From Syntrophomonas sp. UBA5314 (GTDB taxonomy: Bacteria > Bacillota > Syntrophomonadia > Syntrophomonadales > Syntrophomonadaceae): DNA of 37,942 bases. Made by a program: the position numbers and the translations under genes. The notes under the pieces are model-generated. The model was not told the origin of the DNA. It searched no databases and saw only the letters and a list, made by a program, of their open reading frames with translations. Each line of letters begins with the position of its first letter. Position 1 is the first letter of the stretch. Below are positions 32,053-37,942 of this stretch, piece after piece. Where the stretch lies: the NCBI GenBank assembly GCA_002410325.1, contig DHRK01000066.1:56426-94367 (forward strand), written 5' to 3'.

Positions 32053-32205
32053 TTACATGTTTTTTTCTCTTAAACGGCGGCCGTCTTTGCCGTCGCTGGT
32101 TATGGTATAGCTTTTTTTATGACGGCGGGTCTGAGGAGCTATAAATAAAAAAAACATAATACACAACCACAAAGCAAAGCATAAAATCTTCAATAATATT
32201 ACCAT
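32053..32205 (-). CDS. small single-span membrane protein, unknown
   Basis: A 50-residue ORF with a hydrophobic N-terminal segment (MVILLKILCFALWLCIMFFL, one membrane helix) and a basic C-terminal tail (RRHKKSYTITSDGKDGRRLR). ATG at 32205 is chosen because AGGAGG lies about 8 nt upstream; an upstream ATG at 32235 has no such site. A possible terminator follows. No family is recognised. It sits alone between the inverted repeat downstream of degU and comFC, with no promoter I could assign. Confidence 0.5.
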   Translation of the reverse strand: MVILLKILCFALWLCIMFFLFIAPQTRRHKKSYTITSDGKDGRRLREKNM

Positions 32206-32303
32206 AAAACCCCCTCCTAGCTCCTGATATATCATATGCTGGGAAGAGGTATTCTAGTAACTCGAAGGTGCGTGTAATACGGATACGGAGATTTTGTTGC
32301 GGG

Positions 32304-32405
32304 AACGAGTTGGGGGACGGTTCTTCAACTCATTTTGCTTTGTATATAGTTAAACATTGACAGCTTCTTTGGAAAACGAGTTGAAGAACCGTCCCCCAAC
32401 TCGTT
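32304..32405. repeat. 28-bp perfect inverted repeat, REP-like element
   Basis: Arms 32304-32331 and 32378-32405 are exact reverse complements. Pairing extends imperfectly inward, and the A/T-rich middle is 46 nt. The core GGGGGACGGTTCTTCAACTC contains GGGGACGGTTCTT, a motif I associate with REP-type elements beside IS200-like Y1 (RAYT) transposases. The right arm ends 6 nt from the degU stop, so the structure may also affect degU mRNA. There is no transposase ORF inside. Confidence 0.8.
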
Positions 32406-32411
32406 TTTCTT

Positions 32412-33056
32412 CTATTCGTCGTCAACCACAATATTGTGTTTGAGGGCGTACACTGCGGCCTGGGTGCGGTCTTTTACCCCCAGTTTGCGGAATATGCTGG
32501 TGAGATGGTTTTTAACCGTCTTTTCACTGATAAACATGGCATCGGCCATTTCTTTGTTGGTATTGCCCTTGACCAGCAGATCCAAGACGTCTTTTTCCCT
32601 TTTGGTGAGACGTACCTCATTCTTTTTGGATTCGCTGCGATTCAACTCGCGCACCAGGCGGTTGGCCACCCGGGGATGGATGACTATTTCGCCCTGCATT
32701 ACCCGGTGGATGGTATCCACCAGTTCGCTTCCGGCCACGTCTTTTAACACATAAGCAGAGACGCCGGCTCTGACCATCTCCACTACTTCTTCGTCTTCAT
32801 ATATAGTTAAAGCGATTATCTTTATGGAAGGATACTCGCGTTTGATAACTTTTGTGGCAACAATGCCGTCGGTTCCCGGCATATTTACGTCCATCAAAAT
32901 TACATCCGGTTTGGCTTTGCGGGCTATATTAATGGCTCCCTGGCCGTCCCCCACCTCGGTCATTACCTCAATATTTTCATCCAGCTCCAGGAGTTTGCGC
33001 AGACCTTCGCGCACCAGCACATGATCATCAGCAATCAGAACCTTTATACTGCCCAT
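32412..33056 (-). CDS. degU: DegU-type response regulator
   Basis: A 214-residue NarL/FixJ-family regulator. The receiver domain begins IKVLIADDHVLVREGL and is phosphorylated at D56 (LMDVNMPGTDG). The C-terminal LuxR-type helix-turn-helix reads LTKREKDVLDLLVKGNTNKE with ISEKTVKNHLTSIFRKLGVK. It would receive phosphate from the DegS-like kinase just upstream, which it overlaps by 29 nt. GGAGG precedes the ATG. In Bacillus DegSU tunes motility, exoenzymes and biofilm; the proximity to flagellar genes suggests a similar role. Confidence 0.92.
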   Translation of the reverse strand: MGSIKVLIADDHVLVREGLRKLLELDENIEVMTEVGDGQGAINIARKAKPDVILMDVNMPGTDGIVATKVIKREYPSIKIIALTIYEDEEVVEMVRAGVSAYVLKDVAGSELVDTIHRVMQGEIVIHPRVANRLVRELNRSESKKNEVRLTKREKDVLDLLVKGNTNKEMADAMFISEKTVKNHLTSIFRKLGVKDRTQAAVYALKHNIVVDDE

Positions 33057-34236
33057 AACCCGCCTCCATTTCCAATGGCACTTTAATCACTACCTGAGTA
33101 CCCGCACCTGGCTCGGATAAGATGTCCAGCTGACCACCGAATAATTCAACTCTTTCCTTCATCCCCACGATTCCGTAGCTTTCCTGTTTGCTGCTTATTT
33201 TGTCAGGAGCAAAGCCAATCCCGTCATCCTTGATAAACAGGGTGAGGGTTTTCCCTTTTTCCTCCATCTTAACCTGAACCCGTTTGGCCCCCGAGTGCTT
33301 CCTGGCATTGGTTACTGCTTCCTGCACCAGCCGAAACAGGGCTATCTCCATAGATAGATCGCACTTTTTAAGATTACCCAATATCGAAAAATCGATTTCG
33401 AAATTGTATTTCGCTTCATAATTGTTGAAATAATCCTTCAGGGTCGATACAAATCCGTCTTCATGCATCAAAGTGGGCTTCAGGTCAAACATGATCCGAC
33501 GGATTTCCGCCAGGCTCTCCCGGCCCATATCCTTGGCCTTGTTCAATTCATCGACAAAGGCGCCGCCGTCTTCGCCCACCAGCCTCTCGATCAGGTCCAG
33601 GCGAATCAACATGCTGGCCATACTCTGAGCGGGACCGTCGTGGAGATCCCGGGCAATTTTGCGTCGCTCCGCCTCCTGGGATTCAATGATCCAGAGTTCC
33701 ATCTGCTGGCGGCGGGCGGCTCCCTCCAGAGCCCCGCTGATCTTGTCCGCATTGCCGGTCAGCAATTTAAGAGCCAGGGTGGTGTTGCTCAAAAGCCGGT
33801 CCGCCCGGTTGGCTACGGTAGCCATCTGCTTGATCTGCCGTCCCAGTTCATCACGGCGACGGCGGGAATAGATCTCTTTTTGCCGCAGGTCCATGAGGGT
33901 TACCTGGATAAGCCGGGCGTTTTCATAAGCCTGTTTTATATCCTCTTCGCTGTGGGAATGAAAGTTTTTGCTGACTTCCATGAGGTGAATCCTGGCCATT
34001 CGTTCCTCGCGTTCGTATTTATCCACTTCGCGGATGATCTGGCCGATTTCCACCTTGATCTGCTCCATTTCCAGCTCCCGCTTCTCACTCTGCTTGCGGC
34101 AGTCCTGAGAAATCTCAAACAGATCGTTGCGCCCATTCTCCAGCGTGTCGATTACCCGGGAGATAACTTGCTCCAGACTTCTTATCTGGGCGGCGCCTAA
34201 TTCCTCACTATCAAAGAGTGATTCGGCATTATTCAT
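33028..34236 (-). CDS. degS: DegS-type cytoplasmic sensor histidine kinase
   Basis: A 402-residue kinase without membrane segments. Residues 1-185 form a long coiled-coil DegS sensor region (EISQDCRKQSEKRELEME and onward). HisKA_3 follows, with RKIARDLHDGPAQSMASMLI and the phospho-accepting H199. The HATPase domain has LVQEAVTNARKHSGAK (N box) and IKDDGIGFAPDK (G1 box). It transfers phosphate to the DegU-like regulator encoded downstream. GGAAGG precedes the ATG. No promoter was clear in the 87 nt upstream. Confidence 0.93.
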   Translation of the reverse strand: MNNAESLFDSEELGAAQIRSLEQVISRVIDTLENGRNDLFEISQDCRKQSEKRELEMEQIKVEIGQIIREVDKYEREERMARIHLMEVSKNFHSHSEEDIKQAYENARLIQVTLMDLRQKEIYSRRRRDELGRQIKQMATVANRADRLLSNTTLALKLLTGNADKISGALEGAARRQQMELWIIESQEAERRKIARDLHDGPAQSMASMLIRLDLIERLVGEDGGAFVDELNKAKDMGRESLAEIRRIMFDLKPTLMHEDGFVSTLKDYFNNYEAKYNFEIDFSILGNLKKCDLSMEIALFRLVQEAVTNARKHSGAKRVQVKMEEKGKTLTLFIKDDGIGFAPDKISSKQESYGIVGMKERVELFGGQLDILSEPGAGTQVVIKVPLEMEAGYGQYKGSDC

Positions 34237-34323
34237 AAAAATCCTTCCAATTTCCTAAATTCACCGCAAATTATGGGTTTCCCGCCTTTTGTCTTTAGGT
34301 CTAAAGGCCTATTTGACTCCGGA

Positions 34324-35745
34324 CTATAGGTCCAACATATGTAATAACCCATCCTTTATTAATTCCACCTGTTCCTGGCTTTCTCCTTCTATGTATACAT
34401 CTAAAAAATTGTCTAAACCCGACATTCGTACCAGGACCCAATTCCCATTTTCCATAGAAATCTTGAGATCTCTCTCCCAATCACACAAAATCACTTTCAT
34501 CCCGGCCAAATTTCTCAACTGGCACCCGATCATTTTTTTTTCTACTTCTTCTCTATTGGCTTGTTCAAAAGGAATACTATAGCGCAGGTAAACCGGGGAA
34601 CCATAGTCGGCGGCAAATTCCTTGACTATCAAAGACAGGGGCCGTCCCTCGCCGAGCAGCATTTCCACCGCCAGCAGACCGGCCAGTATCCCATCGGCTA
34701 CCGGAACATGACCGGTGATTCCCAGTTGACCGGTTTCGTCCCCGACCAGCATACAGGCGCGCTCCCGCAAGGTCTGGCTTAAATAGGCAAATCCCAGCTG
34801 GGTTTCGTGCACCTGCAATCCGTTTCTAGCGGCGACCCGGTCGACCAGGGTGCCGGTGGCCCGGGTTCTGGCCACCGGTCCTAAAGGGGAGCGGGTTTTA
34901 AGCAGGTGGCTGAGCAGCAAAGCCATGTACTGACCGGGCTCCAGCAATACCCCTTCATCGTCAACAACACCAACCCGGCCGGCATCTCCATCCATAGCCA
35001 GCCCCATATCGGCCTGATAAGAGAGAACCGCGTTTTGCAGAGCCAGAAGATTGTCGGCACCCGGCTCGGGTGGAGTGCCGCCAAATAACGGATCCCGGTA
35101 ATTGTGAATCGTTTTAACTTCACATCCCAGTTCCTGCAGTATTTTTTCTAAATAGCCGGTTCCGGAGCCGAACATGGGATCAACCACTACTTTTATACTC
35201 GGTTTGTCAAAAAACTTGGTTTTGATCAATTTTTTGAGCGCATCCTGATAGACCCGTTCCAGATCAATCTCCTTGTAAAGCTCCAGCTTTTCGGCTTCAT
35301 AAAGGTCCAGTTCGTAAATGCGCCCGCTGCCGCCTAAACGTTCAATTTCCTGTTCCAGAGCCCCGGTAATTTCAGGAAGGGCCGGCCCGGCGTGGCCGTC
35401 CAGGTATTTTACCCCGCAGTATTCAGGTGAATATTGGCCGCCGGTAATAACCAGCGCTCCGCCTGCTTCCAGGTGACGTACCGCGAAGCCCGCCAGCGGG
35501 GTGGGCACAGCCTTGCGCATTACATAAGCCCTGATCCCATTACCAACTATGACCCGGGCGCATTCCCGGGCTATTTCTTCAGCCATAAAACGGTGGTCGT
35601 AGGCGATTACTAATCCCTTGCGAGTCAGGTTCTGACCGGTCAGGTAGGTGGCGATAGCCTGGCTCACCAACCGGCAGTTGGCAAAGGTGAATTCCCTGGC
35701 CAATACTGCCCTCCAGCCGTCCATTCCGAACTTAATGCTGGTCAA
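34324..35745 (-). CDS. phosphohexomutase-family protein with degenerate active site
   Basis: A 473-residue protein with the full four-domain fold of phosphoglucomutase/phosphomannomutase, starting TSIKFGMDGWRAVLAREFT. All four signature motifs are altered. The phosphoserine loop TASHNP is TGGQYS (101-106). The metal loop DGDADR is DGDAGR (252-257). The sugar loop GEESGH is GDETGQ (335-340). The phosphate loop RPSGTE is RMSGLD (440-445). It probably binds sugar phosphate poorly or serves another role, so it may be a pseudoenzyme. The reading frame is intact. Start is TTG at 35745 with GGGGG 7 nt upstream; a longer TTG frame from 35778 overlaps the DUF421 stop. Confidence 0.8.
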   Translation of the reverse strand: MTSIKFGMDGWRAVLAREFTFANCRLVSQAIATYLTGQNLTRKGLVIAYDHRFMAEEIARECARVIVGNGIRAYVMRKAVPTPLAGFAVRHLEAGGALVITGGQYSPEYCGVKYLDGHAGPALPEITGALEQEIERLGGSGRIYELDLYEAEKLELYKEIDLERVYQDALKKLIKTKFFDKPSIKVVVDPMFGSGTGYLEKILQELGCEVKTIHNYRDPLFGGTPPEPGADNLLALQNAVLSYQADMGLAMDGDAGRVGVVDDEGVLLEPGQYMALLLSHLLKTRSPLGPVARTRATGTLVDRVAARNGLQVHETQLGFAYLSQTLRERACMLVGDETGQLGITGHVPVADGILAGLLAVEMLLGEGRPLSLIVKEFAADYGSPVYLRYSIPFEQANREEVEKKMIGCQLRNLAGMKVILCDWERDLKISMENGNWVLVRMSGLDNFLDVYIEGESQEQVELIKDGLLHMLDL

Positions 35746-35774
35746 TATTTTTCCCCCTTGTTGAATCCTCCTGC

Positions 35775-36491
35775 TCAATCAGATATGTCATTTAAATGCT
35801 CAAGCTTATCCCGGTATTCGTCTATCAGAATCTGCCCATCGGGATTTAAAACAGCATAGCTGATTTCGGCAGGATCGTTGTAGCCCAGGTTTTTCAACTG
35901 GATCATCAACCATTGCTCGTCCAGGTTGTTTTGCTTCAAGTTCTGATATATTATTTTTCCGTCTACAATCAGTTCTGACGGCAGGCCCTCGTAGCCTGTG
36001 CTTATATTCAGGTCGGCCGGAGTGGCGGGGCGTTTTTGTGATTTTTTGAGAACGGTGATAACCCCGTCGGTTTCAGCTATAGCATACTCTACATCGGCCA
36101 AATTAAAGACGTCTTTTTCCCGCAGCTGCATCATCAGGTTTTCCATATTGTATTGGGTTTTGTTCATGTTATGTTCAAGGATCTTCCCATTATGAATTAA
36201 AACGGTCGGTTCTCCCTCGATGAGCTTGCGCAGGGGCCGGCTCTTCTCCGTCAGATATCCGGCAAAATAGCTGAGCAGAAAAAACAGCGTCAAAATCCAC
36301 AAAAACAGCCAGACTTTGTCGGACTCGTCAATGGCCAGGCTGGCGGCTATATTGCCAAAGGTAATGCCGGTGACATACTCGTAAAAGGTAAGCTGGCTCA
36401 TCTGCTGCTTTCCCAATATGCGAGCATAGACCAGGATGCCCAGAAATGCCAGTAGAGTTTGAAAGAGCGCCCTAAGATACGGATCCATCAT
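35775..36491 (-). CDS. DUF421 (YetF-type) membrane protein
   Basis: A 238-residue protein of the YetF/DUF421 family. Hydrophobic segments at about 7-25, 42-55 and 62-80 anchor the N-terminus. The cytoplasmic part starts with RPLRKLIEGEPTVLIHNGKI and contains two related beta/alpha units (NMENLMMQLREKDVFNLADV and LDEQWLMIQLKNLGYND). The function is unknown; homologues are common in spore formers. GGGAGG precedes a double ATG. It follows wecB by 63 nt and is directly followed by the phosphohexomutase-like gene, so the three likely share a transcript. Confidence 0.88.
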   Translation of the reverse strand: MMDPYLRALFQTLLAFLGILVYARILGKQQMSQLTFYEYVTGITFGNIAASLAIDESDKVWLFLWILTLFFLLSYFAGYLTEKSRPLRKLIEGEPTVLIHNGKILEHNMNKTQYNMENLMMQLREKDVFNLADVEYAIAETDGVITVLKKSQKRPATPADLNISTGYEGLPSELIVDGKIIYQNLKQNNLDEQWLMIQLKNLGYNDPAEISYAVLNPDGQILIDEYRDKLEHLNDISD

Positions 36492-36554
36492 ATTACCTCC
36501 CGGATAGTACTTTTTACGCTATTAGTCTACCTGAGAGGCATCTTTTTTATTTAT

Positions 36555-37694
36555 TTAGCATCTCTCTTCCGCCCCTATCCGCGAGTACAGAAAGTCTTTG
36601 ATCACCTTGACAATCCGCTTGGAAGCATGCCCGTCTCCATAAGGATTGATGGCCCGGGCCATTTTGTTGTATTCCCGCCGGTCGGCCAATAGCAAATGGG
36701 CCTCTTGGTATACCCGTTCCGAAGTGGTTCCCACCAGTTTGACGGTTCCGGCCTGAACCGCTTCCGGGCGCTCGGTATAGTCTCGTAAAACGAGCACCGG
36801 CTTTCCCAGTGAGGGGGCTTCTTCTTGAATGCCGCCCGAATCGGTAAGAATGAGGTAAGAGGCATTCATGAGATGAGAAAAGGGCTCGTACTCCAGGGGA
36901 TCGATCAGGTGAAAACCGGGACGGCTGCCCAGCATTTCTTGAGCCAAATCCCTGACGATCGGGTTTCTGTGCACCGGGAAGACCACTTCCACATCGGCAA
37001 ATTCCTCCACCAGCTTTAGCAAAGCCTGGTAGATGCTGCGCATATTGTCACCCCAGTTTTCCCGGCGATGGGTGGTGACCAGGATGATCCGTTTGCTAAA
37101 ATCTATATCGGCAAATTCCTCCGGGAACCGGTAATCGGGTTTGATAGTCTGAAGCAGGGCGTCTATTACGGTATTGCCGGTTACCCATATCCGGTAGAGG
37201 GCGGTTGATTCGGCGATGAGGTTCTCCCGGGCGCTGTCCGTGGGAGCAAAGTGCAGGTCGGTCAAACTGCCGGTCAGGGTGCGGTTGATCTCTTCGGGAA
37301 AAGGGTTGAATTTATTGCGGGTTCTGAGGCCCGCTTCGACATGGCCGACCGGTATATGTTGATAAAAGGCAGCCAGGGCTGCGGCAAAGGTAGTTGTGGT
37401 GTCTCCGTGCACCAAAAGCAGGTGCGGTTTTTCTTTTTCCAGGACTTCTTTTAAACCGGTCAAAACGCCGGTGGTTATTGAATAGAGATCCTGGTGGTGC
37501 TTCATTATATTCAGATCATAATCCGGTTGAATCTGAAAGAGGTCCAAAACCTGGTCCAGCATCTCCCGGTGCTGAGCGGTCACTGTCACTATGGTTTGCA
37601 GTTCCTCTTGTTTCTGCAGTTCCTTGACTACCGGAGCCATTTTGATGGCTTCTGGCCTGGTCCCAAATACTACCATAACTTTGCCCAAATTCAA
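36555..37694 (-). CDS. wecB: UDP-N-acetylglucosamine 2-epimerase (non-hydrolysing)
   Basis: A 379-residue epimerase that interconverts UDP-GlcNAc and UDP-ManNAc for cell-wall polymers. MVVFGTRPEAIKMAPVVKEL, LLVHGDTTTTFAAALAAFY, GHVEAGLRT and LTDSGGIQEEAPSLGKPVLV are family signatures. The frame could open at 37868, but TTG at 37694 has GGAGGG 6 nt upstream and lies downstream of the predicted promoter, so it is chosen. It does not hydrolyse UDP and therefore cannot replace NeuC or LegG for the nonulosonic acid routes. Confidence 0.93.
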   Translation of the reverse strand: MNLGKVMVVFGTRPEAIKMAPVVKELQKQEELQTIVTVTAQHREMLDQVLDLFQIQPDYDLNIMKHHQDLYSITTGVLTGLKEVLEKEKPHLLLVHGDTTTTFAAALAAFYQHIPVGHVEAGLRTRNKFNPFPEEINRTLTGSLTDLHFAPTDSARENLIAESTALYRIWVTGNTVIDALLQTIKPDYRFPEEFADIDFSKRIILVTTHRRENWGDNMRSIYQALLKLVEEFADVEVVFPVHRNPIVRDLAQEMLGSRPGFHLIDPLEYEPFSHLMNASYLILTDSGGIQEEAPSLGKPVLVLRDYTERPEAVQAGTVKLVGTTSERVYQEAHLLLADRREYNKMARAINPYGDGHASKRIVKVIKDFLYSRIGAEERC

Positions 37695-37731
37695 TGCAAT
37701 CCCTCCAAAAACACTAAAATGGCTAGAAGAA

Positions 37732-37755
37732 ATGGAGGGAAAACAAACCCTCCAT
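37732..37755 (-). promoter_or_regulatory. hairpin in the wecB leader
   Basis: Perfect 8-bp stem (37732-37739 with 37748-37755, ATGGAGGG / CCCTCCAT) with a T-rich loop, followed on the minus strand by TTCTTCT. It lies between the promoter and the wecB start, so an attenuator or mRNA-stability role is possible. Confidence 0.45.
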
Positions 37756-37778
37756 AAGCTTTTCGATGGCGTAGCCTC

Positions 37779-37807
37779 ATAGTAATATATAACTCTGAGC
37801 AAGTCAA
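37779..37807 (-). promoter_or_regulatory. sigma-A-type promoter of wecB
   Basis: Minus strand: TTGACT (37802-37807), 17-nt spacer, TACTAT (37779-37784). Transcription would start near 37772, giving a leader of about 78 nt before the TTG start of wecB. Confidence 0.65.
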
Positions 37808-37926
37808 AAGACAGTCTGGGGTGTAAATGCGGCCTGGTCCGGTTTATTGCTTCCCTTCGCTCCCCCATTCAAAATATGGGCATCTCTTTCCAATAATGCG
37901 CTAAAAAAGCGGAGGGGGGAAGCAGA

Positions 37927-37939
37927 GGGGACGGTTCTT
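37927..37939. repeat. partial copy of the GGGGACGGTTCTT element
   Basis: These 13 bases are identical to 32313-32325 within the inverted repeat downstream of degU. The copy sits at the window edge, so it is unclear whether its partner arm lies beyond. Confidence 0.6.
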
Positions 37940-37942
37940 TTT

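Noticed and set aside
33463..34200. Long plus-strand ORF (245 codons) opposite degS
   Set aside because: It is the shadow of a clearly coding DegS frame and has no recognisable domain.
37691..37779. Short minus-strand ORF (MRLRHRKAYGG..., 29 residues, hydrophobic) upstream of wecB
   Set aside because: Its ATG overlaps the predicted -10 box, so it would not be in the transcript, and it has no ribosome binding site. Part of it is encoded by the hairpin.

Overview
The window looks like a motility and surface-glycan region of a flagellated, anaerobic Gram-positive bacterium of the Clostridia. Syntrophomonas or Desulfotomaculum relatives fit, but the species cannot be resolved. Reasons are strong Gram-positive ribosome binding sites (GGAGG), frequent TTG/GTG starts, the gene order degSU / comF-yvyF-flgM-flgN-flgK-flgL-DUF6470-fliW-csrA-fliD-hag known from Bacillus and Clostridia, and sigma-28 (SigD-type) promoters. 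Almost everything is on the minus strand, so transcription reads from high to low coordinates.

Layout, following transcription. (1) 37.8-34.3 kb: a UDP-GlcNAc 2-epimerase (wecB/mnaA) behind a sigma-A-like promoter, a DUF421 membrane protein, and a phosphohexomutase-like protein whose signature motifs are all altered. (2) 34.2-32.4 kb: a DegS/DegU-type two-component system, followed by a 28-bp perfect inverted repeat and a small membrane ORF. (3) 31.9-23.8 kb: comF, yvyF, flgM, flgN, flgK, flgL, DUF6470, fliW, csrA and fliD, which make hook-filament junction, cap and regulatory proteins. (4) 23.7-21.5 kb: a second, very short csrA on the plus strand, divergent from the flagellin gene hag. hag has a sigma-28 promoter and a structured leader with GGA motifs. 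(5) 21.5-5.3 kb: a flagellin-glycosylation island. It holds a Maf transferase, the pseudaminic acid route (pseB, pseC, pseH, pseG, pseI, SpsF-type cytidylyltransferase), a tailoring set (methyltransferase, amidotransferase with HisH/HisF-like partners, formyltransferase, PIG-L deacetylase), one unrecognised helical protein, and a partial legionaminic-type route (NeuB-family synthase, legB, legC). (6) 3.8-5.2 kb, plus strand: a sigma-28 promoter driving a calcium-loop protein of unknown function and a YjfB-type small motility protein. (7) 3.7-0.2 kb: two flaG-fliS modules, two FliT/FlgN-like putative chaperones and a zinc-ribbon protein.

The parts fit together as follows. FlgM, CsrA and FliW control when flagellin is made. 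FliS and the FliT/FlgN-like proteins keep export substrates soluble, and FlgK, FlgL and FliD form the junction and cap. The glycosylation island makes activated nonulosonic acids that Maf would place on flagellin. The leg branch is incomplete here, because no hydrolysing epimerase, acetyltransferase or dedicated CMP-transferase for it is visible.

No tRNA, rRNA, CRISPR array or complete insertion sequence was recognised. The only gene-free stretch longer than 300 bases is 23180-23503, which holds the hag leader, its promoter and the upstream region of the second csrA.
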